Of a DNA stretch of 64,000 bases, positions 48,762-57,070 are shown piece after piece (the first letter of the stretch is position 1; every line of letters starts with the position of its first letter). A model generated the notes under the pieces. That model searched no databases and was not told the DNA's origin. It saw only the letters and a list, made by a program, of their open reading frames with translations. The stretch is from Thermoanaerobaculum sp. (lineage in GTDB: Bacteria > Acidobacteriota > Thermoanaerobaculia > Multivoradales > UBA5704): assembly GCA_021154885.1 (NCBI GenBank), contig JAJKHS010000001.1:62001-126000 (forward strand), read 5' to 3'. Position numbers and translations under genes: made by a program.

Positions 48762-48968
48762 ATGAAGAAGAAGCTGAACGACAAGCTGGCCCTGCGTAAA
48801 GAAACCGTGCGTATGCTCACCGGGCTCGATCTGGCCGGCGCCTACGGTGGTGGCACCACGTCCAACACCAACACGAGCAACGTCACGGACACCTGCCAGA
48901 CCTGCATCGGGATTAGCTGCCGGCACGCTCCCCCGACCACCGGCGACACGACCTCCGTCTGCTGCTAG
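48762..48968 (+). CDS. Lanthipeptide-type precursor peptide 3
   Basis: 68 residues from ATG 48762 behind GAGGAGG. Leader KLNDKLALRKETVRMLTGLD, then AYGGG. The core is rich in Thr/Ser (GTTSNTNTSNVTDTCQTC) and has five Cys ending TTSVCC. This is the best lanthipeptide-like core of the three in the window. A LanC gene starts 74 bp downstream on the same strand, which supports lanthionine formation. No LanB dehydratase is near; dehydration would need an enzyme from elsewhere. Confidence 0.85.
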   Translation: MKKKLNDKLALRKETVRMLTGLDLAGAYGGGTTSNTNTSNVTDTCQTCIGISCRHAPPTTGDTTSVCC

Positions 48969-49042
48969 TCTTGACCTAGGCCACCCGGCGGAGCTCCTCG
49001 CGTTCGAGGAGCTCCGCCGGAGCTCATAGGAGGGCCAAACCT

Positions 49043-50332
49043 CTGAGCAGCAGGAATTCACAATCCCAGGAAGCGGGCCGCGAGCCGCTGCTGAGCGGTG
49101 CCGCCGCAGAGGCGGCGCGCGACGCCGTCGAGGCGATCGTCGCCGATCTCTCCCAATGGATGACGGCGGACCGGCTCCGGGGGGCGGAGGCGCCCGTCGT
49201 CTCGCCGCTCGCCGCCGGCCCGGCCGGCATCGCCCTGTTCTTCGCGTACGCACATCTCGCCTTTCCCGACCGCGGCTTGGACGACCTCTGTCTGCAGGGG
49301 CTTCAGGAGGCGCTGGCCACGGTCTCTGCGATCACCCTGGGGCCGTCACTGTTTTCCGGCTTCACCGGCGTGGGCTGGCTGCTCCGGCACCTCGAGGACC
49401 GGATCTTCGAGGCCGAGGAGGACCTGGGAGCGGAGGTGGAGAGCACTCTCCTGCAAGGCTTGGCCCTGTATGGAAAGGTCTGGCCTGTCGAGCTGGTCGC
49501 GGGGCTGGCCGGGTTCGGCCTTTACTTCCTGGAGCGACTCCCCGGCGAGGCGGCCCGCCAGGGGGCCGCGCAGGTGATCGATCTCCTGGCGGCGAAGGCC
49601 GAGGAGGAGGACGGCGCGATCACCTGGTTCACGCCGCCCGCGGGCGTGCCGCGATCCCAGCGGGAGATGGCCCCGAATGGTTATTACAATCTGGGGCTTT
49701 CGCACGGCATTCCCGGAGTGATCGGTTTTCTCGCTGCGGCTCATCACCGGGGCGTGGCGGCTGCCGAGGCGCGTCGCCTGGCCACGGGCGCGGTGCGCTG
49801 GCTTCTCGACCAGCGCCTGCCGGCAGGCTCCTCCGGTGTCTTTCCAGGCTACGCCGGCCCCGGCATCGAGCCGGCTCCGACGCGGCTGGCCTGGTGCTAT
49901 GGCGACCCGGGCGTCGCGGCGGCGCTGATGCTGGCCGGCCGCAGCTTCGGCCGCGAGGATTGGGAGCGGGAGGCCCTCGTCACGGCCCGCCTGGCGGCCG
50001 GGCACAGGGAGGGGGTGACCGGCGTGGACGACGCGGGCCTGTGCCATGGGGCCGCCGGTCTCGGCCACATCTTCCACCGTCTCTTCCGAGCGACCGGCGA
50101 CGAGTCGTGCCGCGAGGCGGCGGTCTTCTGGCTGGAGCGCACCCTCGCCTTGCGGCAGCCGGGTCTCGGGGTGGGAGGTTTCCGGGGAGCCGAGTACGAC
50201 GACGCCGGGGAGCGGATCTGGGTGGACGATCCCGGTCTGCTGACCGGCGCCGCCGGCATCGGCCTGGCGCTGCTGGCAGCCCTCTCGCCGGTCGAGCCGG
50301 AGTGGGACCGCTTCTTGTTGTTGTCGGCCTGA
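49043..50332 (+). CDS. Stand-alone LanC-family cyclase
   Basis: 429 residues if read from CTG 49043, which has AGGAGG at 49028-49033. The first ATG (49160) has no ribosome site and cuts into a helix that looks real (AAAEAARDAVEAIVADLSQW). LanC zinc ligands are Cys in LAWCYGDPG (near 284) and Cys-His in AGLCHGAAG (near 334). Conserved helices include GPAGIALFFAYAHL, GLSHGIPGVIGFLAAAHH and LLTGAAGIGLALLAAL. It adds Cys thiols to dehydrated Ser/Thr, most likely of the peptide encoded just upstream. Confidence 0.92.
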   Translation: MSSRNSQSQEAGREPLLSGAAAEAARDAVEAIVADLSQWMTADRLRGAEAPVVSPLAAGPAGIALFFAYAHLAFPDRGLDDLCLQGLQEALATVSAITLGPSLFSGFTGVGWLLRHLEDRIFEAEEDLGAEVESTLLQGLALYGKVWPVELVAGLAGFGLYFLERLPGEAARQGAAQVIDLLAAKAEEEDGAITWFTPPAGVPRSQREMAPNGYYNLGLSHGIPGVIGFLAAAHHRGVAAAEARRLATGAVRWLLDQRLPAGSSGVFPGYAGPGIEPAPTRLAWCYGDPGVAAALMLAGRSFGREDWEREALVTARLAAGHREGVTGVDDAGLCHGAAGLGHIFHRLFRATGDESCREAAVFWLERTLALRQPGLGVGGFRGAEYDDAGERIWVDDPGLLTGAAGIGLALLAALSPVEPEWDRFLLLSA

Positions 50333-50600
50333 ACCCTCTCGCGAGTGACTCGCCCCGCGAATGAGATGAGCTGATTCGCGAATGAGGTGAGCTGCCCCGC
50401 GAATCAGGTGAGCGGCCCGTGAGTGAGGCGAGCTGACTCGCGGATGAAGTGACCCAATTCTCGAATTGGGTGGTTCGCCCCGCGTGAGGTGAGCCAATTC
50501 GCGGATGAGGTGAGCCGCTTCGCGAGTGAGGCCAACGGACCCGTGAGTGAGGAGAGCTGCACCGCGAGTGAGGTGAGCTGCTTCGCGAATCAGGTGGGGC
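50333..50600. repeat. 21-bp minisatellite, about 12 imperfect units
   Basis: Units resemble GAGCTGNNNCGCGAATGAGG followed by T, repeated nearly head to tail from the LanC stop onward, with variants such as GTGAGTGAGG and CGCGGATGAAG. The 21-bp period keeps all frames open on the minus strand, which creates spurious Ser-Pro-His-Ser-Arg-rich ORFs. It probably varies in copy number between strains. Confidence 0.85.
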
Positions 50601-50733
50601 GAATCTCAAGAGTCGCCAACTAATCGTAGCGCCGGGTTCAGGCGCAATCTCAAGGAACCACAGGAAATCAACTTCGCCTTCGAGCCGGATCTAAGGAAGT
50701 GATGTCGCGGCGGTTCTCGAACGCAACATCAGA

Positions 50734-50863
50734 CAGCCCCGAAGGGGCGGCAGCATAAAGCCTGGGGCGTCAGCCCCAGGTGGGTGGACGAAAGAAATTT
50801 CCAGCCCCGAAGGGGCGGCAGCAGACCGGCTCGATGAAAGCTGCTTTCGCCCCTTCGGGGCTG
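50734..50863. repeat. REP-like element with three GCCCCGAAGGGGC cores
   Basis: CAGCCCCGAAGGGGCGGCAG occurs directly at 50734 and 50802 and inverted at 50840-50863. Between the first two is GCCTGGGGCGTCAGCCCCAG. Palindromes of this kind are dispersed in several GC-rich phyla. Confidence 0.85.
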
Positions 50864-50892
50864 AGGCCTGACGAGCTAGAATCGGCGACGCC

Positions 50893-50961
50893 ATGAAACC
50901 AAAGCCCCTCAGCTTCCTCGTCCCTCTGCTCGTCCTCTGCCTACGGACGCCGGTGCGATGA
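50893..50961 (+). pseudogene. Possible signal-peptide remnant
   Basis: A 22-codon frame (MKPKPLSFLVPLLVLCLRTP) looks like a truncated secretion signal and stops just before palindromic element copy B at 50972. It may be the 5' end of a lost exported-protein gene. The frame is very short and the call is weak. Confidence 0.3.
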
Positions 50962-50971
50962 TCCCCGTAGT

Positions 50972-51060
50972 CCTGGGACCGCCGGCGTCCCGCCGGCTTC
51001 TAACTCCTGTCTTTAAAAAAAGCGGAGTAAGTAGCCGGCGGGACGCCGGCGGTCCCAGGG
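50972..51060. repeat. GC-rich palindromic element, copy B
   Basis: 26-bp perfect inverted arms (CCTGGGACCGCCGGCGTCCC at the left) around an AT-rich centre with CTTTAAAAAAAG. It lies just downstream of the minus-strand metalloprotease gene. Confidence 0.92.
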
Positions 51061-51066
51061 GTCGTC

Positions 51067-52383
51067 CTACGGACAGGTGAAAGCCGACGTATCGGCAAAG
51101 GTCCTGGAGAGCTGGCCGAGCGTATTCGAGTAGGTCTGGGTGGCTCCCGTCTGCGTGTCGCGGATGTGGACGGTCCAGCCCTGGTCGGTGAGGCCGCTCA
51201 GGAAGACCCAGAACTTGCTGTTGACGGTGCAGGCGTTCAGCACCTTGACGCCCATCTCGAAGTTGGTGGGGCTGAAGAACCACCAGAACACGGACTCGTC
51301 GCTCTCGGCCTGCTGGCCGCCGAAGCTCATCACCTGGCCCGCGCCGTTGGTGGTGGTGCTCTGCCAGTCGACCTTGACCTCGAACCGGCCCGCCTGCAGG
51401 CAGGCGGTGGTAGCGTCGCCGATGCAGGCGCCGGTGGTCTGCTGGAGGCTCCAGCCGATGTCCTGGAGGAGCTGGGTGGTGACGAGGTCCGCCGGGTGAG
51501 GGGTGGCGTTGGGCTCCATGAGCTCGTCCGGAGTCAGCGCGGTGTCCCAGTGGGAGACGGACGACCCCTGTTGCAGGACGGCCGGGGCATACATCTGCAC
51601 GTGTCCGGAAGGGTGCCTCCCGGCGGCCAGGATCGAGCTCGCCGTGACGACGTGGGGACCGACCCAGTGGAGGTCGCCGGGGTCCTTGGCCGAAACCACT
51701 CTTTCGACGTCGCTCATCTGACCCCAGGTCTTGCCGGTACTATGGTCTTCGAGGAAGAGCATGAACGCGTCGTCCTGTCCCAGAGCCCGGGCGCCGGTGG
51801 CCGGGTTGACGATGGTGAGGAAGCCGAGGCCATGGGCCAGCTCGTGACGGATGATCTCGTAGAATGGGATGGTATTCGCCGGCTGGGTGACGCCGATGCC
51901 GTACCACCAGTTGAGGCCGGTCAGGCAGGTCGAGTTGCCGACGCTGCTGTTGAACTGGGCGTTGATCTCGGGTGTGGACGAATCGAGGTCGAAGCCCGCG
52001 AGCTTGTTGGCGAGGGCGGATGCGTACCAGGTGCCGGCCAGGGGGGCGCTGGGGAAGTCGGAGAAGAAGTCCGCGGCGCCGGCGGAACCGATGACGCCGG
52101 AGGTCGGCGAGCAGGACAGGGGATTCATCTGGGCGTGGACCGTGATGGCGACGGAGGACGAGAGCCGGTTGGCCCAGTAGGCCGCCGCCGCGGCGAAGGC
52201 GTTGAGGCGTTGCTGGCCAACGGTGGTTCCGGTATTGCCGGTGACCGCCGCCACGGGAGTCGGATCGTTGAAGCCCTCGCCCGGTCCGTCGGCGTTGACG
52301 ATCGTGATGGTGGTGGCGCTGCCAGGGATCGCCGTCAGCAGGAGCACCGCGATGGACAGGCCGAGGAGCGCTGCCCGCCTCAT
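51067..52383 (-). CDS. Secreted zinc-metalloprotease-like protein
   Basis: 438 residues from ATG 52383, overlapping the stop of the upstream gene (ATGA). Signal peptide LLGLSIAVLLLTAIPGSA. The zinc site HELAHGLGF (near residue 180) is the HExxH-x-x-G type, with a likely third ligand downstream. WWYGIGVTQPANTIPFYEII precedes it. SSVSHWDTALTPDELMEP fits the Met-turn region of metzincin-like proteins. The C-terminal domain (FEVKVDWQSTTTNGAGQVMS, FWWFFSPTNFEMGVKVLNAC) is a beta sandwich often found at the end of acidobacterial exoproteins. Confidence 0.85.
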   Translation of the reverse strand: MRRAALLGLSIAVLLLTAIPGSATTITIVNADGPGEGFNDPTPVAAVTGNTGTTVGQQRLNAFAAAAAYWANRLSSSVAITVHAQMNPLSCSPTSGVIGSAGAADFFSDFPSAPLAGTWYASALANKLAGFDLDSSTPEINAQFNSSVGNSTCLTGLNWWYGIGVTQPANTIPFYEIIRHELAHGLGFLTIVNPATGARALGQDDAFMLFLEDHSTGKTWGQMSDVERVVSAKDPGDLHWVGPHVVTASSILAAGRHPSGHVQMYAPAVLQQGSSVSHWDTALTPDELMEPNATPHPADLVTTQLLQDIGWSLQQTTGACIGDATTACLQAGRFEVKVDWQSTTTNGAGQVMSFGGQQAESDESVFWWFFSPTNFEMGVKVLNACTVNSKFWVFLSGLTDQGWTVHIRDTQTGATQTYSNTLGQLSRTFADTSAFTCP

Positions 52384-52784
52384 GGCTTCTTCTCCTGGTT
52401 CTCGATGACCACCCGGCTGTTGACGACGAAGCTCCCGCCCGGCAGCCGCAAGGTGCCGTCTTTCAGGGTTTGGACTTTGACGTCCTCCTGCCGGTCCATG
52501 GACTCGGAGAGGATCACGGAGAGCGCCTTGAGCTGGTCCTGGTTCGGCTGGACCAGGCTTTTCGTCCTGGGATCGACGAAAGCGCGCTGGCCGGCGGCGG
52601 TGCCGGCCGGGGCGCCCGGGGCCATGGCGGCCGGCTCGAGGAGCTTCGCGTCGAGGTCCTGGCAGCCGGTGCCGGAGGCGAGCGAGCAGATACGCACGAC
52701 GTTCTGACTGTGAGCTGGTGAGGGAGTCGTGCTGGCCGGTGACCGGACCAGCATCCACAAGGTGAACAAAACCAGAGAGCTCAT
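52380..52784 (-). CDS. Small membrane-anchored or exported protein
   Basis: 134 residues from ATG 52784. A single N-terminal hydrophobic segment (SSLVLFTLWMLVRSPAS) serves as signal or anchor. The rest is polar, with RTKSLVQPNQDQLKALSVIL and DGTLRLPGGSFVVNSRVVIE. It is coupled to the metalloprotease gene by a four-base overlap, so it may be a chaperone, inhibitor or secretion partner of it. Family not recognised. Confidence 0.7.
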   Translation of the reverse strand: MSSLVLFTLWMLVRSPASTTPSPAHSQNVVRICSLASGTGCQDLDAKLLEPAAMAPGAPAGTAAGQRAFVDPRTKSLVQPNQDQLKALSVILSESMDRQEDVKVQTLKDGTLRLPGGSFVVNSRVVIENQEKKP

Positions 52785-52914
52785 TTCTGTCTCCTGCGAT
52801 AGACGGCGGCGGGTACCATCCTTGAAAGAGGGCCCTCGATTGGGCCACTCGACCGCTCGGTTCGATCCGTGGCCGTAATTATACGCCCCCGCAACGGAGT
52901 AGACTCCTCCTCCC

Positions 52915-53964
52915 ATGAAGCTGCTCCTCCTCGGGTTCGGCAACATCGGCCGGCGGCTGGCCGAGATCCTCGCGGACCGGGCGTCGTATCCCGGCCTCGA
53001 CGGGTTGGGCGTGTCGGTGGTGGGCATCACGACGGGCTCGCGGGGGGCCGCCGTCGATCCTGCCGGCCTCGATCTCGGGCGAGTGCTGGCGGAGCTCGGC
53101 GCCAGGGGCCGCTTCGGCGAGGGGTATCCCGCGGCCGCGACGCTGACGAGCGAGGAGGCGCTGCGCGACCTGGACTACGACGTGGCCGTGGAGATGACGC
53201 CGCTCGACATCGCGGGCCGGGGCGCGGCGGCCATCGGGCACGTCCGTACGGCGCTGGAGCGGGGGCGGCACGTCGTCACCTGCAACAAGGGGCCCCTGGC
53301 CTGGGCGTGGCGGCCACTGCGCGACCTGGCGCGGGAGAAGGGCGTCGCCTTCCTCTACGAGACCACGGTGATGGACGGCGCTCCGGTCTTCAACCTGGCG
53401 CAGCGCTGTCTGCGCGGCAACACCCTCCTGCGGATCGAGGGCATCCTCAACTCGACGACCAACTTCGTCCTCTGTGAGATGGAGCGCGGCCTCTCCCTGG
53501 CGGCGGCGGTGGCCGGGGCGCAGCGCCTGGGAGTGGCGGAGGCCGATCCGGCGACCGACCTCGACGGCTGGGACGCGGCCGTGAAGGTCTCGGCCCTGGC
53601 CAACGTCCTGCTCGACGCCGAGCTGCCGCCCGAGGCCGTGGAGAGGGAGAGCCTGTCGGCGGTGACGCCGCAGCGCATCGAGGACGCCCTCACCCGGGAG
53701 CACCGCCTCAAGGTGGTCTGCGAAGCGTTCCGCACCGCCTCCCAGGGGGGAACCCAAGTGATCGGCCGGGTGCGGGTCCGGGAGGTCCCGGTCTCCGATC
53801 CGTTCGCCCTGGTGGAGGGGACCGGCTCGATCCTCCGCCTCACCATGGACATCCTGGGGAGCATCGTCCTCACCGAGGAGGACCCCGACCTGTCGACCAC
53901 GGCCTACGGGGTGGTTTCGGACCTGTTCCGGCTGCAGGAGGAGCTCGATTCACCGGGTCAATGA
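52915..53964 (+). CDS. Stand-alone homoserine dehydrogenase-family protein
   Basis: 349 residues. NAD(P)-binding LLGFGNIGRRLAEIL at the N-terminus, VVTCNKGPLAWAWRPL, the substrate loop GILNSTTNFVL and the catalytic region EADPATDLDGWDAAVKVSALAN are those of homoserine dehydrogenase. No C-terminal ACT domain. A bifunctional aspartokinase-homoserine dehydrogenase is encoded at 61147-63606, so this is a second, unregulated copy or a relative with another substrate. It is 26 bp upstream of the DUF5996 gene on the same strand. Confidence 0.88.
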   Translation: MKLLLLGFGNIGRRLAEILADRASYPGLDGLGVSVVGITTGSRGAAVDPAGLDLGRVLAELGARGRFGEGYPAAATLTSEEALRDLDYDVAVEMTPLDIAGRGAAAIGHVRTALERGRHVVTCNKGPLAWAWRPLRDLAREKGVAFLYETTVMDGAPVFNLAQRCLRGNTLLRIEGILNSTTNFVLCEMERGLSLAAAVAGAQRLGVAEADPATDLDGWDAAVKVSALANVLLDAELPPEAVERESLSAVTPQRIEDALTREHRLKVVCEAFRTASQGGTQVIGRVRVREVPVSDPFALVEGTGSILRLTMDILGSIVLTEEDPDLSTTAYGVVSDLFRLQEELDSPGQ

Positions 53965-53990
53965 ACGAGGAGAACGAGGAGGAGATTGCG

Positions 53991-54923
53991 ATGTCACCGG
54001 TCCTGTTCCCGGAGGGTCCCTGGCCTGCTCTGCCCTATGACGCGTGGCGGGAAACCTGCGAAACGCTCCACCGCTGGTCTCAGATCGTCGGCAAGACGCG
54101 CCTTTCCCTCGAGCCGCTGGTGAACCACTGGTGGCAGGTGGCGCTCTATCTGAGCGCCCGCGGCCTCACCACCTCGGCCATGCCCTACGGCGACGCCGGG
54201 CTCGTCGAGATCGAATTCGATTTCATCGCTCACCAGCTCGTCTTCCGCACCAGCGAGGGCGCACGCCAGGCCATGCCGCTCGTCGCCCGCAGCGTCGCCG
54301 ACTTCTACGCGGAGTACCGGCAGGTCCTCAGCACCCTGGGCATCGGCGCCAAGATCTGGCCGGTGCCGAGCGAGTTGCCGGATACGCTGCCCTTCGCAGA
54401 GGACCACGTGCACGCGTCGTACGATCCCGAGATGGCGCAGCGGTTCTGGCGGGTGCTGATCCTGGTGGATCGCGTTTTCAAGTCCTTTCGCGGGCGGTAC
54501 GTCGGCAAGTCGAGCCCGGTGCACCTTTTCTGGGGAGGCCTGGACCTCGCCGTCTCGCGCTTTTCGGGCCGGCCGGCGCCGCCCCACCCGGGGGGAATAC
54601 CAAACGTCGCCGACTGGGTGATGCGCGAGGGCTACTCGCACGAGGTGTCGAGTGCGGGTTTCTGGCCGGGTAGCGAGGCGCTGCCGGAGCCGGCTTTCTA
54701 TGCCTATGTCTACCCGACGCCACCGGGCTTCGGGGACGCCCCCGTCCGGCCAGAGGCGGCGTATTTCCACCAGGGGATGGGGGAGTTCCTCCTCCCCTAC
54801 GAGACGGTACGGGTCGCTCCGAGCCCCGGGGCGGCGATCCTCGACTTCCTGCAGAGCACCTACGAGGCTGCCGCGGGCTCGGCCGGGTGGGATCGGAAGG
54901 CGCTGGAGCGAGGTTCAAGATAA
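53991..54923 (+). CDS. DUF5996 family protein
   Basis: 310 residues from ATG 53991 (GAGGAG upstream). WPALPYDAWRETCETLHRWS, QIVGKTRLSLEPLVNHWWQV and LYLSARGLTTSAMPYG are the conserved opening of DUF5996. DLAVSRFSGRPAPPHPGG and FAYVYP-like YAYVYPTPPGF follow. Function unknown; the conserved His and Trp residues could form an active site. It forms a short operon with the homoserine dehydrogenase-like gene. Confidence 0.88.
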   Translation: MSPVLFPEGPWPALPYDAWRETCETLHRWSQIVGKTRLSLEPLVNHWWQVALYLSARGLTTSAMPYGDAGLVEIEFDFIAHQLVFRTSEGARQAMPLVARSVADFYAEYRQVLSTLGIGAKIWPVPSELPDTLPFAEDHVHASYDPEMAQRFWRVLILVDRVFKSFRGRYVGKSSPVHLFWGGLDLAVSRFSGRPAPPHPGGIPNVADWVMREGYSHEVSSAGFWPGSEALPEPAFYAYVYPTPPGFGDAPVRPEAAYFHQGMGEFLLPYETVRVAPSPGAAILDFLQSTYEAAAGSAGWDRKALERGSR

Positions 54924-54971
54924 ACCAGAAACCCCTCTCCCTCTGGGAGAGGGGCAGGGTGAGGGCGTCCT

Positions 54972-55181
54972 CTACACGCCGCAGATCGGCGGACAGTTCT
55001 TGCCGTCCTGGTCAACGTACTGGCAGCAGCCGTTCACGTTGCCGACGTAGGTGCAGGTCCGGTTGCCGTGCATGTAACTGAAGACGCAGAGGCCGGCGGC
55101 CTGAGAGGATTTCGCACCCAGCATCGTGGCAGTGGCGATCAGCGCCGCGAATCCAAGCTTGAGGAGGGACTTTCTATTCAT
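54972..55181 (-). CDS. Small secreted Cys-rich protein
   Basis: 69 residues. Signal peptide LLKLGFAALIATATMLGAKSSQA, then about 40 residues with six Cys (LCVFSYMHGNRTCTYVGN, GCCQYVDQDGKNCPPICGV). AAGGAG precedes the ATG on the minus strand. Same length and layout as the protein at 39118-39327, but with little sequence identity. Family not recognised. Confidence 0.75.
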   Translation of the reverse strand: MNRKSLLKLGFAALIATATMLGAKSSQAAGLCVFSYMHGNRTCTYVGNVNGCCQYVDQDGKNCPPICGV

Positions 55182-55309
55182 GATGGGACTCCTTTCACGG
55201 TAAGCCGCGTATAGTACAGCAGCTATATATTGAGGTGCAAGCCTGCGATCCGGTCCTTCCCTGTGCTAACCTTTCAGGGCCAAGCTCGTCCCGAGGAGAT
55301 CCCAACGCC

Positions 55310-56800
55310 ATGATCCATCGACTCCGTCCTCTCGCGCTCGTCGTCGTCCTGCTCTCGCTGGTGGCCCTGCCGGCCGCCGCTACCTGTGGAGGAGGCGGGG
55401 GCGGCGGCACCGGCGGCGTGATGCCGGGCGGGATGGACGACCAGGCCCCGGTCTATCGCGTGTCCTGGAAGGTGCTCGGCCCGGGCGCCGCCGCGCCCAA
55501 GGCGCCGGATGCGGCCCTCGTGCTTTACTGGTTCCCGACCTCCCCCCGTGAGGCGCAGGGCTCGCCCCTCCAGACCTCGCGCCCCCTCTCTCTGGCCGGC
55601 TCCCGCTGTGTGGCGACGTCGCTGGTGACGCCGGACAACCAGGAGGTCCGGAGCACCTTCAAGGCTCCCGCCGGCGACCAGCTCGCCGTGCTCGCGGGGC
55701 CTGACGGCTCGGAGATCGGGCGTGTGGCGGCCAGCAACGGCAAGCTCGACGTGCGCGCTGTCGAGAAGCTCCTGTACGGCGAGCTGGACAAGCGCGAGGA
55801 GAGCCTGCAGTCCCTGATCGACGGCGCCGGGAAGAAGGAGTCGGCCGACCGCGACGGCGCCATCGCCGACTACAAGAAGGTCTGGGAGCAGCGCTGCCTC
55901 GTCCCCAGCCTCGGCCGCAAGGCGGCCAAGGCGCTCAAGAAGCTGGGGGTGGACGTCGACAAGTCGGCCCTCCTCCGCCTGGGCCCGGACGGTCTCGCCG
56001 ATCCCGGGCGCGGCTCGCGGGGCGGCTTGGTGAACGAGATGGACGAGGTCGAGAAGACCCTGCGCGCCGGGCTCGACGCCGAGATCGCCGCGCGCTATCG
56101 CGACGCCGAGCGGCTCTACGCCAAGGCGGTCGAGCTCGATCCGTCCGATCCCACGGCGCTGCGTTTCCTCGGCGAGCTGTACCGCCACCAGACCGGCGAC
56201 TGGGACAAGTCGCGCGCCGTCTTCGAGCGCGTCCTCGCCCAGCCCGCCGACCCCATCGCCCGCGCCGTGGCATTGCACGGCCTCGGCAAGATGACCATCC
56301 ACGCCGGCCGCAACGCCGACGGGCTGGCGTTGTTCGAGAGCTCGCTGGCCGAATATCCGCTGCCCATCACCTACCGCAACCTCGCTGTCTACTGGTTTTC
56401 CGAGAAGCAGGCCGAGAAGGCCGCCGGCTTCATGCGGCAGGCCCTCGCCCTGGCGCCGGAGGACGGCTACAACCAGATCTTCGCCGCCGTCTACCTCGCC
56501 GCCGCCGGTCACAAGGACGAGGCGTTGAAGGCCGCGAAAGCGAACCACGGCGTGCTCGAGGCCAGCTACAACCTGGCCGCCATCTATGCCCAGGCCGGCG
56601 ACCGCAAGAAGGCGATGGAGCTGCTGCGCCGGCACTTCTACCAGTACGAGCGCTTCGACGCCGTGCGGGCCATGGAGATGCAGGAGGCCCGCGACGACTA
56701 CATGTTTGCCAGCCTCCACCAGGACCCCGAGTTCGTGGAGCTGACGAAGCTGGCGCCCGGGCACGGGATGATGATGAGCGGAGCGAAGAAGGACCGGTAG
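55310..56800 (+). CDS. Exported TPR protein
   Basis: 496 residues from ATG 55310 (GAGGAG upstream). Signal peptide PLALVVVLLSLVALPAAA followed by a Gly-rich stretch. The middle has a beta domain (VYRVSWKVLGPGAAAPKAPD). The C-terminal half has tetratricopeptide-like helices: RYRDAERLYAKAVELDPSDP, ALRFLGELYRHQTGDWDKSR, ITYRNLAVYWFSEKQAEKAA and YNLAAIYAQAGDRKKAMELL. Probably a periplasmic scaffold. Partner unknown. Confidence 0.85.
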   Translation: MIHRLRPLALVVVLLSLVALPAAATCGGGGGGGTGGVMPGGMDDQAPVYRVSWKVLGPGAAAPKAPDAALVLYWFPTSPREAQGSPLQTSRPLSLAGSRCVATSLVTPDNQEVRSTFKAPAGDQLAVLAGPDGSEIGRVAASNGKLDVRAVEKLLYGELDKREESLQSLIDGAGKKESADRDGAIADYKKVWEQRCLVPSLGRKAAKALKKLGVDVDKSALLRLGPDGLADPGRGSRGGLVNEMDEVEKTLRAGLDAEIAARYRDAERLYAKAVELDPSDPTALRFLGELYRHQTGDWDKSRAVFERVLAQPADPIARAVALHGLGKMTIHAGRNADGLALFESSLAEYPLPITYRNLAVYWFSEKQAEKAAGFMRQALALAPEDGYNQIFAAVYLAAAGHKDEALKAAKANHGVLEASYNLAAIYAQAGDRKKAMELLRRHFYQYERFDAVRAMEMQEARDDYMFASLHQDPEFVELTKLAPGHGMMMSGAKKDR

Positions 56801-56887
56801 AGGAGGGGTGTAAGCGCTAACCTGGGCTCGGGAACGCCCCCCGCCCGGGCCCTCACCCCCTACCCCCTCTCCCGCCCCCTCGCCACC

Positions 56888-57020
56888 CCCCTCACCGGGA
56901 GAGGGGGACCCGGTTGGAGCGGCCTTGCTGGCCTCTTCTCGTCCTTTTTGTCCTTGCTGTCCTTGTCGTCCTTTCTTGCTTTTCTCCCTCTTCTCCCGGT
57001 GAGGGGGGTTGGGAGGGGGC
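56888..57020. repeat. Inverted repeat region with 9-bp-period locus 3
   Basis: CCCCTCACCGGGAGAGGGGG near 56888 faces CTCTTCTCCCGGTGAGGGGG near 56988. Between them lie GTCCTT-type units (GTCCTTTTTGTCCTTGCTGT, GTCCTTGTCGTCC) like those at 29657 and 58790. It sits between the convergent TPR and oxidoreductase genes, so it may terminate both. Confidence 0.7.
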
Positions 57021-57070
57021 GGGAGAAGAGGGCCGGGGTGATGAGGGTCTTGGGAGGGGGCGCGCTCCCT

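Noticed and set aside
49980-50609. Minus-strand Ser-Pro-His-rich repeat protein
   Set aside because: The frame exists only because of the 21-bp minisatellite and the antisense of LanC; no ribosome site.
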